Source: Balneolaceae bacterium
GTDB lineage: Bacteria > Bacteroidota > Rhodothermia > Balneolales > Balneolaceae
DNA length: 21,697 nucleotides
Reading direction: 5' to 3'
Assembly (NCBI GenBank): GCA_021767245.1
Contig: JAASTO010000019.1
Span: forward strand, 1-21,697
Both the position numbers and the translations under genes were made by a program. Each line of letters begins with the position of its first letter. Position 1 is the first letter of the stretch. Below the pieces are notes generated by a model. It was not told the origin of the DNA and did not search any database. It saw only the letters and a program-made list of their open reading frames with translations. Below are positions 1-10,300 of this stretch, in pieces.

Positions 1-446
1 TGGTGGATGGCCTCCCTTTCATCAAAGCCGATGCAGCTACCGAACATCTTGTACATTTTGTGGATAAGGAACACCTGGATGAAGTGGATGATCTTGTTGA
101 GACCGGTCGTAAGATCCGGTATCACGAATCTGTAGATCCACCGGGTACCAACGTTAATTTTGTTCATTGTGATAATGGCAATCAGATCTCCCTGCAAACC
201 TATGAGCGAGGCGTAGAAGACCTCACCCTTGCTTGTGGAACCGGTGCCCTGGCCTCAGCCATTGCAACCCATCACAAATTCGGACATGAAGAGGGCCATA
301 ATGGGTATCAGGTACAGGTTAAAGGGGGCAATTTAACCGCTTCTTTTGATTATGATGCTAAGACCCAAACCTATCATCAGCTGATCTTATCGGGTCCGGC
401 TAATTTTGTTTTCAGAGGAAGTATTTCAGTCGTATCATCCGAATAA
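1..446 (+). CDS. dapF: Diaminopimelate epimerase DapF, C-terminal part (5' end outside window)
   Basis: DapF interconverts LL- and meso-diaminopimelate in the cytoplasm, the last step before lysine and the peptidoglycan cross-linking residue. The reading frame is open to the left edge, so the true start and first catalytic cysteine lie upstream. About 147 residues remain, roughly the C-terminal half of a family near 260-280 residues. The segment GTNVNF and the signature ERGVEDLTLACGTGALA are visible. The Cys of ACGTG (codon 234-236) corresponds to the second catalytic cysteine (Cys217 in the E. coli numbering I recall). The usual 'GET' before ACGTG is replaced by VEDLTL, a variation I associate with Bacteroidota-like enzymes. 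It ends with TAA at 444-446, and the next gene begins at or before this stop. Confidence 0.93.
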   Translation, partial: VDGLPFIKADAATEHLVHFVDKEHLDEVDDLVETGRKIRYHESVDPPGTNVNFVHCDNGNQISLQTYERGVEDLTLACGTGALASAIATHHKFGHEEGHNGYQVQVKGGNLTASFDYDAKTQTYHQLILSGPANFVFRGSISVVSSE

Positions 447-447
447 T

Positions 448-1779
448 TTGAACCTGAAGTTTATCCATATCATCAAAGAAAAACCTAATTGGCTGCTTTT
501 GGCCGGTGTGCTACTCATGTTGAGTCAGTTTTCAGGTTGTTCTTCAACCTTGAATACTTCTTCTGCATCAGCAGGTGAAGCTTCGTCGGTTAACAGTGTG
601 GTGTTGGTACCAAACCAAAATCCGGTTCCTGCTTCATTCAAAAGTGTTCAGCTTTATGCCAATAATGCTCAGAATAACCCACCGGTATTAGAACTCAATT
701 CTGATGACCATCTGACTCTATCTTTTGATGAACTGACCGATATTAACGGGCAATTCAGGATCACCTTTACACACCACAGTAAAACATGGGCACCCAGTAA
801 CATCCCCCAGGATTGGTATTTGAATGGTATTGGCGAACTCATTCTTGGTGGTGGACAAGTGAGTCAGTCTCGAGGCCCCGATTACATTCACTACGAAATG
901 AGGATCCCCTTGAATGAAATCCAATTTACGAGCAGTGGAAATTACCTGCTACACGTCACAGATCCTGAAAGTGGCCAAGAATTATTTTCTCTCCCCTTTT
1001 TTATCACCGAAAATGAAGGAGAGCTCAGTTCAACTTCACAGACACTATTCAACTCCGGAAATAGGTTCATGCCTGTACATCGTTTATTCAGCACTTATGA
1101 TGTCCCCGATCTTGTGAAGTATCCTGAATTCGACCTTAGTTTTTCTTACGTCCAAAACCGCTTCTGGTCGGACTCCAGATTTACTGACTCATACGACTTC
1201 AACACTCCGGGTACAGCTAAATTTGATCTCACTCAATCCAATGCCTTTCCTGCAAACGTCGGTTACGTTATCAAGAACCTGAATTCGTTTTCTCAGAATA
1301 ACACACACATCGTTGAATGGGATCCCGGCTCTAACCCACCCAAAGTTACCCTCAGAGAGGATGTTGTAAATTTTCTAAATTCTGACTTTGGTACTTCCTC
1401 TTCATTCAGAGCTTATTCACCTGCATCTTCTAAACGAGCCGATTATGCAAGAGTCATTTTCCGTTTAGATGGCTCCGATAGCCTTACTCCAGATAACAAT
1501 ATCTATATACTTGGGGATTTTAATCAGTGGTCTGCCACATCTGAAAGTGTAATGGCATTTGACTCTACCACAGGCTTATGGAAAAATAGTCAGTTACTTA
1601 AGGAAGGCATCTACAGCTATCAATACATTTTGCTCGATGAAACCGGGCATATTGATCTTACCTCACTTTCCGATAACAATTCACCAAACGTTCAGGAATA
1701 CATGAGCTATGTGTACTTCAATGATCCAGAACGAAAGTTTGACCGCCTCTTAGCCGTAGAAACTTTTTATGCCAGATAG
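448..1779 (+). CDS. T9SS plug-domain (DUF5103-like) lipoprotein
   Basis: This is probably a surface or outer-membrane-associated lipoprotein of the family named for the plug of the type IX secretion translocon. From the TTG at 448 it is 443 residues long: a basic n-region, a hydrophobic core (WLLLAGVLLML) and a lipobox FSGC with Cys31. The first domain has the family pattern of a LELNSDDHLTLSF strand, an ITFTHHSKTW strand, then YIHYEMRIP and SGNYLLHV. The C-terminal part, around residues 345-410, contains YILGDFNQW and LLKEGIYSYQYIL, an immunoglobulin-like E-set fold resembling glycogen-binding modules and typical of this family's last domain. No ATG fits the signal peptide. The alternative TTG at 406 overlaps dapF by 41 nt and gives an unusually long n-region, so I prefer 448; neither has a convincing Shine-Dalgarno. 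The family call is from recognition, not a search. Confidence 0.8.
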   Translation: MNLKFIHIIKEKPNWLLLAGVLLMLSQFSGCSSTLNTSSASAGEASSVNSVVLVPNQNPVPASFKSVQLYANNAQNNPPVLELNSDDHLTLSFDELTDINGQFRITFTHHSKTWAPSNIPQDWYLNGIGELILGGGQVSQSRGPDYIHYEMRIPLNEIQFTSSGNYLLHVTDPESGQELFSLPFFITENEGELSSTSQTLFNSGNRFMPVHRLFSTYDVPDLVKYPEFDLSFSYVQNRFWSDSRFTDSYDFNTPGTAKFDLTQSNAFPANVGYVIKNLNSFSQNNTHIVEWDPGSNPPKVTLREDVVNFLNSDFGTSSSFRAYSPASSKRADYARVIFRLDGSDSLTPDNNIYILGDFNQWSATSESVMAFDSTTGLWKNSQLLKEGIYSYQYILLDETGHIDLTSLSDNNSPNVQEYMSYVYFNDPERKFDRLLAVETFYAR

Positions 1780-1785
1780 TGGATC

Positions 1786-4700
1786 CTAAAAATCGATTCC
1801 GATACTGAAATAATGGATCGGTTTGGATAGAAAACCACTCCGCTGATAAGGCCAGCCTACATCATATCTGAATGGTAAGCCAAACAGGATAGTACGAAGT
1901 CCAAAACCGGCACCCATAAGAATATCACCATCAAGATAAGGGGCAGGACCTGAGCCAAGTAAATTACCGTTCTGATCCCTAAGCTCAAACGTACCTGTTC
2001 GCTCTTCCGCTATTTTGAAATCCAGTTTGGACTCGTTAATGATATCGTTTCCATTGCCATCGATCAATCCATAATCAATACGATCGCCCCAGGCTGACCC
2101 GACATCAAGGAAAGCGACACCGGTTACATTGTAAAGTGGTAATATTGGAACTGCTCCTGGTACGATGGCCGCAAACAATGGAAACCTGAATTCTGCATTG
2201 ATCAGTGAGAAATTACTGCCGTAGATACTATTATAAGCGTATCCTCTGACCGGTAAAGCCGGAACGGTGAAGAAACTGTCTGTGAGTTTATCGTAGGACA
2301 ATCCATTCTGGTTGAACCGTTGATTGATCCACCCAAGACGACCTCCCATAAAATATGTTTGTTTATCAGGTCCAACCGAAGCAGCACCAGAAGCTCTGAC
2401 GGCAAAACTGTACCGGGATCCGAGGTTAAAATATTTTCTATAATCGCCCAGTACGGATACAAACTGTGGTGCGTTATTTCCAATTCCGGGACTTCCGGAT
2501 AAACCAATGGAATACCTATTACCCCCCTGTGGAGTAATAAACCCGGGCAAAGTCTGATCGTTAGTGAAGATCACTTCAGGATACAAAAAGAAACTGCTTT
2601 GGTTAGGATCCTGATTCAGGTTAAAGCTGCTGCCGGCATAAAGGTCACTTACAGAACTGTAATCACGTGTGATCCCCATGAAGGAGAATCCGGCATCCAC
2701 TCGCTTGAATTTACTGATTGGATACTGGGCATTTACACCCCCACCGTAGGTTCTGAACCTTATATTCTCACCATAAAAGGTCTGATATTGTCTGGAAGAG
2801 TGGAAATAACTGAAAAACCAATTGGTGCGATTTTTCATGTACCCATACTGCAGCGAGTAATCACTGTTTCTGAGATCGGTCACAAAGTTCGTACCCAATG
2901 CGATCTGATGATCACCAAGCAGGTCACTGATAATAAATTGTGTCAGCGCATAGGTCCCATAGGTAGAGGCCACAATAGATGGATTGTATGAGATATCCGT
3001 TGAGAATCGGAGTCGATATTCCTTGGGCTGAAAGCGTCCATCCTCAGTCAGAGTATTTTCCGGCTGAAAATTCTCAATGTCTTCCAGTACAATGGTTGTG
3101 TCTTCCATGACTTCCGTACTAAATACATAATTCCGGAAATCGATCTCATTGTTATTTTCTTCTTCCTGAACCTGTCCGCCTGTTTCACCGGTGGCTGTTG
3201 TATCTGTGCCTGCAGACTGAGCATCGGTTTGGTTACCCTGGGTCGTATCATCCGCTATAGTAGCCAAATCCTCTCCAACCGGTAATCCTGCTCCCGCTAC
3301 ACTGAACATTTCTCGGGCATATTTTGTGGCAGGTACACGTTCTGCGTCTGATTCGGTAGCTCGCCGTTGTGCCCAGTAATTGGGTGTAAGTTCCCCAGAT
3401 TTCCTTCGGTCAAATGGTGAGCGTAAAAGGAAGATATCCAGGTATCCTTCATTTATAGAATTAAAAGCTAATCTTGAACCGTCAGCACTCATAGATATTT
3501 GAGAAGCACCGGTCTGTAGATTCGTGAGCGGGGTTGAAGTCCGGGTATCCAGATTAAACTCATAGACGTTCTGTATGCCATTTTTATCTGATATGAAGAC
3601 CATACGACCATCACGGGTGGTTTTGGGAGATTTCTCACTCCAGATTGGGGTATCGGTAAGCTGAGTCGCTTCTGTGGAATTTAGTCGAACCCGATACAGA
3701 TCTGTCTGGTATATACTTTCCGTACTCAATAGATCAAAATTCAGTGCATAGTTATGGAGTTCAACCTTATCCCCTCGATCGGATACAAAATAGATATGCT
3801 CGGAGTCAGGACCCCAAACCGGTTGCATGTCTGAAAAGAAATCACCCGTGACATTCGTGAGTTTCTGAGTACTAAGGTTATACACGAAGATATCCTGATA
3901 AGGCCCAATATTAGCGTCAAAGGCGATCTTTTCACCGTCAGGTGACCATGATATCGATCCGATTGCATCAAGGTCCGGGAATTTCACTTTAGTAACTCCA
4001 GTAGTCTCATAATCTATGATCGCAAGATCATCTCTCCCCTCTGATTTCGTTGACATGGCGATTTTTCGGCCATCGGGTGACCAGGCAATGTTGGGATTTA
4101 AAATATTGAGTTCCTCAAATTCAGGATCATCCTCTCCGCGGATCAAAGTCTTCAGTTTTCGGCCATCAATGGCACTGATCGCCACCACATCAAAATACCC
4201 ACGCTTGTTGGTAATAAACGCGATCTTATCGCCCTGTGGGGAAATAGATGGACTGGTATTATAGGAACCGTAATCACCACGCTCTGTTAACAAGGTTGAG
4301 ATCATATCGGCTCGTTCACGTTCAGCCACTTCCGGATAATAACGCTCCTGAAGGGCATCCTGCCAAACCTTGGACAGTTCCTCAATATTCAAACCAATGG
4401 ACTGTTGTAAACCATATTCCACACTTCGGGATGTTTTTATGCGCTGTAAAATCTCACCAATCTTTTGCCTGCCGTATTGCTCAACAATGTAGTTCCAAAC
4501 GGCTTGTCCCCCTCGGTATGAATAATAACCACTCAAATATGGAATAGGTGGAAGATAGTTATTAATAACGGCATCACGGATGTACATGTCCGTGTTAGTG
4601 TCCCAGCCCAGCGCGGTATATTCTGCGAGACCCTCTTCAAACCAAAGTGGAAAAACCAGCTGAATATTATTTCGAATGATGGAATTGATGGTTCCACCAT

Positions 4701-5163
4701 AAAACATGTCGTTGAAAACGGCATGAACTAACTCATGATGCAGTGTTCTTCTGAAATCCGCATAGTCACCGGCAAATGGTACTGTCATACGGTTCTTCAT
4801 TTTATCGGTCACTCCACCAATGCCTTCCGCGTTTGTTGGCAAATTAACCACATTGGTTTGTGAGAAATCGTTATGAGAATCGTAGATGATCAGGGTAATA
4901 CGGTTCGATATCTCATGATCAAAATCCTCACTTAGCTGCTTATAGGCCGATTCAATACTTTTAGCTGCAAACTCAGCCAACTCATAATTCTTTTCTCCAT
5001 AATAATACACATCAAAGTGAGTGGATTGTACGTACCGCCACTCAAATTTTTCGTATTGAACACGGTTCTTTCCAAAAGGATAATACTGAGCAAAAGCAGA
5101 CATAGAATCTGCAGCCAGGATCATAAGTCCGATAAAGAGTATGGAGAAAATTTTGGTCTTCAT
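1786..5163 (-). CDS. Three-part outer-membrane protein: MA-clan peptidase-like domain, TolB-like propeller, Omp85-like barrel
   Basis: The 1125-residue protein has a signal peptide (cleavage predicted after AFA, residue 25). Residues about 45-290 form a gluzincin-like domain with HELVH at 143-147 and WFEEGLAEY at 174-182, where a Glu (probably E177) would be the third zinc ligand. Residues about 295-580 hold six PD40/TolB-type blades, seen as repeats such as AWSPDGRKIAMST and SWSPDGEKIAFDA. A low-complexity Thr/Gln/Glu-rich linker runs about 600-690. The rest is a beta-barrel ending in Phe, with PVRGYAYNS at 971-979 matching the VRGF/Y loop-6 signature of Omp85 proteins; I see no POTRA domains. 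It is the last gene of the operon, 18 nt after rnr. Whether the peptidase is active and what it cleaves is unknown. The start ATG is supported by the signal peptide. Confidence 0.82.
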   Translation of the reverse strand: MKTKIFSILFIGLMILAADSMSAFAQYYPFGKNRVQYEKFEWRYVQSTHFDVYYYGEKNYELAEFAAKSIESAYKQLSEDFDHEISNRITLIIYDSHNDFSQTNVVNLPTNAEGIGGVTDKMKNRMTVPFAGDYADFRRTLHHELVHAVFNDMFYGGTINSIIRNNIQLVFPLWFEEGLAEYTALGWDTNTDMYIRDAVINNYLPPIPYLSGYYSYRGGQAVWNYIVEQYGRQKIGEILQRIKTSRSVEYGLQQSIGLNIEELSKVWQDALQERYYPEVAERERADMISTLLTERGDYGSYNTSPSISPQGDKIAFITNKRGYFDVVAISAIDGRKLKTLIRGEDDPEFEELNILNPNIAWSPDGRKIAMSTKSEGRDDLAIIDYETTGVTKVKFPDLDAIGSISWSPDGEKIAFDANIGPYQDIFVYNLSTQKLTNVTGDFFSDMQPVWGPDSEHIYFVSDRGDKVELHNYALNFDLLSTESIYQTDLYRVRLNSTEATQLTDTPIWSEKSPKTTRDGRMVFISDKNGIQNVYEFNLDTRTSTPLTNLQTGASQISMSADGSRLAFNSINEGYLDIFLLRSPFDRRKSGELTPNYWAQRRATESDAERVPATKYAREMFSVAGAGLPVGEDLATIADDTTQGNQTDAQSAGTDTTATGETGGQVQEEENNNEIDFRNYVFSTEVMEDTTIVLEDIENFQPENTLTEDGRFQPKEYRLRFSTDISYNPSIVASTYGTYALTQFIISDLLGDHQIALGTNFVTDLRNSDYSLQYGYMKNRTNWFFSYFHSSRQYQTFYGENIRFRTYGGGVNAQYPISKFKRVDAGFSFMGITRDYSSVSDLYAGSSFNLNQDPNQSSFFLYPEVIFTNDQTLPGFITPQGGNRYSIGLSGSPGIGNNAPQFVSVLGDYRKYFNLGSRYSFAVRASGAASVGPDKQTYFMGGRLGWINQRFNQNGLSYDKLTDSFFTVPALPVRGYAYNSIYGSNFSLINAEFRFPLFAAIVPGAVPILPLYNVTGVAFLDVGSAWGDRIDYGLIDGNGNDIINESKLDFKIAEERTGTFELRDQNGNLLGSGPAPYLDGDILMGAGFGLRTILFGLPFRYDVGWPYQRSGFLSKPIHYFSIGIDF

Positions 5164-5181
5164 AAACGTAAAAATGAGAAA

Positions 5182-7353
5182 TTACTGAGCTAAACTAAGG
5201 TCGATCTGCCTTTTCTGCAGGTCGGTGCTTTTAACACGCACTTTGATCTCATCGCCAAGCTGAAATTGCTTCTTACTTTTGCGACCAACCAAAGCATGTC
5301 TTTTTTCATGATAAACATAATAATCACCTTTCAGGTCACTGATCCTGATCATTCCTTCACAATAAATATCTTTCAGAGTTACGAAAATACCTCTTTCCAT
5401 GACTCCACTAATGGTTCCTTCAAATGTTTCACCCGTTTTATCACTTAGAAACTCAACCTGTTTCAGTTTGATCGAATCTCGCTCCGAATCTACAGCTACT
5501 TTCTCTCTTTCGCTGCAGTGTTCACCATCCTTTTTAAGCTGGTCGTAGGTATAAACCCTCGCTCCGGAATTATAGCCTTTTAACAAACGATGGACGATCA
5601 CGTCCGGGTAACGTCTGATCGGACTTGTAAAGTGTGCGTAATGTTTAAAACCTAAACCAAAATGTCCAACATTATTCGGAGAATACTCGGCCTTGGCCAT
5701 GGCTCTCAACATTAGCCCGTTTACAATATACTCCAGGTTGGTGTCCTTCACCTTTTCAAGCAAGTTATTGATCTTCTTAGGGCTCATGTCATTACCAACC
5801 TCAAAGTTGATACCGATCGGTTTCACCTGCTCGGCTATACCCGCCAGCTTTTCACCATCCGGTTTGTCATGAACTCTATAGAAGAAAGGAAAAAGATCCT
5901 TCGAACGTTTCTTTCCGGATTTTTTTCGCATGTTCTCAACGTGAGCCGCTACGGTTTTATTGGCCATCAGCATACATTCTTCGATGAGACGATTCGCAAA
6001 AATGCGTTTTTTAATGATCACTTCAAGTGGTTTACCGTCATCATCCAATACAAACTTCGGCTCGGGATTGTCAAAATCTATAGCCCCTTCACGGAACCTC
6101 TTATCCAGTAAAATTCGGGCCAGCTCAGCGGTGGTATTTACCTCATGGCTAAATGGATGGTCCTTTCCATCTATCACTTCCTGTGCTTCCTGATAGGTGA
6201 ACCGTTGTTTGGAATGAATGACCGTTTCTTCAACCGAATAGTCGACCAGTTGCCCCTTAGGATCGATCTCCATGAAACAACTGTACGTCAGTTTGTCCTC
6301 ATTAGGTCGCAAACTACACACCCCATTACTGAGCACTTCCGGCAGCATCGGGATCACCCTATCCACCAAATATACACTGGTACCTCTTTTGTGAGCTTCC
6401 TGATCCAGGATCGATTTAGGTGTCAGATAATGGGTTACATCCGCAATATGTACCCCCAGATAATAATTTCCATTATCTAGTTTTTTGATACTCAGGGCAT
6501 CATCAAAATCTTTGGCATCTGCCGGGTCAATGGTAAAGATTTTTTCTTCACGCATGTCTCTGCGGCGTTTGCACTCTTCTTCCGGAATCTCAAGCGGGAT
6601 CTGGTGAGCATAATCCTCAACCTCTTTAGGAAACTCCGCCACCATATCATTTTCCGCCAGAATTGACAGGATGTTGGCATCGTTGGAACCGGATTTACCA
6701 AGCACAGATTTGATATTTGCTTCGGGTAAGGCTTTCGGATGTACCCAATTAACCAATTCAAATATCACCTTATCACCATCCTGAGCAGTGTTTAGATGTT
6801 CAGGCTGCACAAAAAAGTTGGTATGAACCGATTGCGTATCGGCTTCGATCACAAAGTTGCCTTTGGTGACCTCCCTTAGCGTACCCACATAAAATTCTTT
6901 CCCTCGCCTCACAATATCGAGAAGCTTTCCACGGGGTTGGCCACTTCGCTTATCCTGACCGGTGATCTTCACTTTTACGATATCATCATTCAGTGCCAAC
7001 CCAAGGTCTCTTGAGGAAACCATCACATCCTGATCCAGCTCCTCTACTATTACATAACCTGTACCACGGGCAGAGATATCGATCTTGCCTTCATAGGTTT
7101 TTGCACCACCGGAGTCTGATCTCTTTTTACGGGCTTTCCTTTTCTGAGGAAGCATCACGTAGTTGTCTTTTCGGTCAATATGTTTCTTATTCGATAACCG
7201 GTTCAGTGATTTATCGAGTCTTTTTATTTCGTTGTTACTTTCAAGGCGAAGAACGCTGATCATCTGTTCTCTTGTCATTTTATGATCGGGGCTGTTTTTC
7301 AGCAGATCTATGATCAGATCTTCAAATTTACTTAGTCTGTCTTTTTTACTCAT
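5182..7353 (-). CDS. rnr: Ribonuclease R (RNB-family 3'-5' exoribonuclease)
   Basis: RNase R degrades structured RNA processively from the 3' end and acts in mRNA decay, rRNA quality control and clearance of stalled messages. The 723-residue protein has an N-terminal winged-helix region (about 1-70), a Lys/Arg-rich linker (70-80), two cold-shock/OB domains (about 88-250), the RNB catalytic domain (about 265-600) and a C-terminal S1 domain (about 640-723; GTISGVMERGIFVTL). The catalytic signature TIDPADAKDFDDAL supplies the magnesium-binding aspartates D276, D282, D284 and D285. HFTSPIRRYPDVIVHRLL is the conserved end of the RNB fold. The protein stops right after S1 and lacks the long Lys-rich tail of E. 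coli RNase R. The ATG start lies 10 nt after the tamB-like stop, so it is cotranscribed. Confidence 0.95.
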   Translation of the reverse strand: MSKKDRLSKFEDLIIDLLKNSPDHKMTREQMISVLRLESNNEIKRLDKSLNRLSNKKHIDRKDNYVMLPQKRKARKKRSDSGGAKTYEGKIDISARGTGYVIVEELDQDVMVSSRDLGLALNDDIVKVKITGQDKRSGQPRGKLLDIVRRGKEFYVGTLREVTKGNFVIEADTQSVHTNFFVQPEHLNTAQDGDKVIFELVNWVHPKALPEANIKSVLGKSGSNDANILSILAENDMVAEFPKEVEDYAHQIPLEIPEEECKRRRDMREEKIFTIDPADAKDFDDALSIKKLDNGNYYLGVHIADVTHYLTPKSILDQEAHKRGTSVYLVDRVIPMLPEVLSNGVCSLRPNEDKLTYSCFMEIDPKGQLVDYSVEETVIHSKQRFTYQEAQEVIDGKDHPFSHEVNTTAELARILLDKRFREGAIDFDNPEPKFVLDDDGKPLEVIIKKRIFANRLIEECMLMANKTVAAHVENMRKKSGKKRSKDLFPFFYRVHDKPDGEKLAGIAEQVKPIGINFEVGNDMSPKKINNLLEKVKDTNLEYIVNGLMLRAMAKAEYSPNNVGHFGLGFKHYAHFTSPIRRYPDVIVHRLLKGYNSGARVYTYDQLKKDGEHCSEREKVAVDSERDSIKLKQVEFLSDKTGETFEGTISGVMERGIFVTLKDIYCEGMIRISDLKGDYYVYHEKRHALVGRKSKKQFQLGDEIKVRVKSTDLQKRQIDLSLAQ

Positions 7354-7363
7354 TCAAATGGTA

Positions 7364-10300
7364 TTACGCCGGACTGTCTGTCCCGCTATTTTCAGTTTTT
7401 TCTTGATTGTCGTTTTTATTTTCTATCCCGAACAATTTCCTGAATGGTGAGAATAATCGTTTAAAAAATTCATCCCAAGAATTAAAGTTTACCTTAGCTT
7501 CAAGGCCCACGCCGTTGATATCCTGAGATTGTTGTGATTGTTCGGTGCTGTTTAATGTTCCAAAGGTAAGATCCTGACGGTGAAATGCGGTTACTGCAAA
7601 TGTTCGGTTGATCCTGTAAGTGGCCCCCAAATCACCGATGTTGGATTGTCGTCCTGTTATCTGTCCTTCTCGTCTAAGTATCAGCTTATCATTATAGAGT
7701 CGCAACGCAACTCCAAGGTCAACCTGATTGTATGTATTTAAATTAAAATCTACGTCTAAACTACTCAAATCGCTGTTCAATAACGAATTTATCTGACTGG
7801 ACAGCAATGGGTTGATCACCTGACTGGATAACAATGGATTCAACACAGCTGCACTGCCTGAGAGATTTTCTCCAAACAGGTTATTTTGAGCCTGCCCACC
7901 CGACGAAACCGGAATGAAATTACCCATTAGCATAAAATTTGATGCCTGTAAAAGTTTCAAGTCCTCATCCCGGTTTATGGTCGCGATCTGTGTGGAGAGT
8001 GTGGAATTCTGCTGAGACTCAATAGTATTCGGTAATCTGAAGAAGAAATTATTCTCAATACTTGAGATAGTCCCCCCAATATTAAGAACCAGCTCTACAG
8101 GAACCCGCTGTGTATTATCAGGATCAATGGTTCCTGCAGTACTCAGGGTATTGATATCCGGCCTGGCGCTGTAAATAGCATTCAGATCAAGTCGGGCATT
8201 GGCAGGATCTCCTTCCCATACAATACTTCCACCCGATTCGATCTCAAATCGTCGTGTAAAAATATCACCCACCACAAACTGATACCGTCCGCCCTGAATA
8301 TCAAACCGGCCAAACATAGACACGTTCTCATCCTCAAGTAAGATCCTAATACGTCCGGTTCCCTCAGCGGTTACAATATCACCCGTTACAGGATCAAATA
8401 TAAGGCGAACGGTCATAGGGTCGTTTGCCACAAACTGAAGGTCCATAGTAAAGCGTTCGGTGAATGAAAGATCTACTTCCTCCTCTTCTTCTGATTCACC
8501 GTTTGTCGTTCCCCGGTTTCGGTTGTTAAAACTTGCATTTGTTTCAGCGCCCTCCTCAAAAGAATCCACAAATCGTATAAATCGGTTGCCTTCATCAAAT
8601 TCCGTTTCCTCAAGCAATGGTATCGAAATTTCCGAGAAATCACTGATCTGCACCGGTTGTTCGGTTCTTAAAACCGGTTCAAAATTCGTACCAGTAATGG
8701 TTATTGTGCTTGAACCGTAGGCATCCCCAAAAAAAGGAAGTGTCGGATCAAAGGTACTATTCAGGAATTGAAATTCATTCATTTCCAGACGGATATTCAT
8801 ACTATCGGTCGGGGTGAAATCATTGAAATCATAATACCCACTCAAGATGGCGTTACCCCCGGAGGGATCGATCAGGTAGATATCCTGAAACGTAAGCCCT
8901 CGGTCTCGACTGAAATTAATTCCACCCTGTGCATAATAATAGGTATCCAAAAATCGTGGCCTCAGGTAGGCGGCATCTTCGGTTCCCACCATCAGGTCTG
9001 CGTTAAAGTCATAGGTTTCCGTATTCCCCCACAATTTTCCGCTACCACTTGCCAAACCGGATCCTTCCGTGAATACTTTTGGTGCAATAATGGGTAATAT
9101 CCACATGTCAATATTTTTGAAATCGACTTCAAAGTTGTACAGTGAATCCACCTCAGGAAAATTACCGTCATTAGGAGCCAGTATATACCCACTGATATCA
9201 AATTCCTGTCCTTTGCGGCTCGTATTCTCGAAATACTGCGGATATTTTGAAGAATCTGTGGTCACAGAGATATTTGTATCAAACCGGTCAAGATCCCTGT
9301 TGTAATTACTTCTAAGTGTCAGATCACCAACCAGGGTTTCTCCAAACTCCAGGGCTTCCACATCCATATTTCCCTGAACGGTTGGCACGGTGGTTAGGGT
9401 GCGTGTGATGAAATCCCCGTTCAGAGTTCCGCCAAAAGTGAGACGTTTACCGATCAATTCAGAGATCTCATCCAGATTCAGGTCTTCTATGCTATATCTT
9501 ACAGAATCTTCCGGATCTGTACTGAATGTTCCGTTGATCGCCAGAAATTGCTGCTGATTCTCAAATACAAAATCTCGTAGTTCAAGGGCCTCATCTGAGT
9601 TATAAACTATGGTTGGGATTCCATCATTTTGCCAGGTGTAAGTATCCGTACCGAGTCCAAGTGAATCTATATTCAACTCAAAAGCCTGTTCAAGGATCTT
9701 ACCGCGGCCTTTGAAATTAAACGTGGCATTATCTGATAACCGAGCCACTGAACTGCTTAGATCCAGGGAATCGCGATTCATGGTTCCGTTGAAGGTAAAA
9801 CCTTGGCCATTTACAATACCGAGGTCTATTCGACTGGCGGTAGACTGTATCTGAAGATTCGCAAAATCCTTGAGTGAAGAACCGTACCTGAACCCTCCGG
9901 TTGTTTGCAGCTCAAGTGTATCGGCATTAAAATCATTGACTATTATGCTGTTGTCACTGAGGCTGGATGTAAACAAAAGCTGCTGAGAGTTCACGTTGAA
10001 TGAGGAACTGAAGCGTGCGGTGGATGATATTTGAGGCAGATCACTTAAATAAAAATTAAGCAAACCGAGATTTTTAACACGACCTTCAAACTCAATATTT
10101 TGATTGCCGATCTCAGCCACAGGCACCGCATTTATCGCATCATTAAAAAAGATCTCCTGATCGATCCTGTTTTTTAGATATCTGCTCCATTGGCGTGCAA
10201 GTTTTACTACACTCTCCGTATTGAACTCACCTTCTACCGTCGCATCAAATGCTGTGGAAGTAAAGCGTAAGATCCGTTGCCTTTCCGCCGGATCGTTAAA

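Noticed and set aside
2599..2991. 130-residue open frame on the plus strand inside the outer-membrane protein gene
   Set aside because: It lies opposite a clearly conserved barrel coding region, has no start signal or recognisable motif, and reads as an antisense shadow.
6145..6480. 111-residue open frame on the plus strand inside rnr
   Set aside because: It is antisense to the conserved RNB catalytic domain, and its composition is typical of a reverse-frame shadow.
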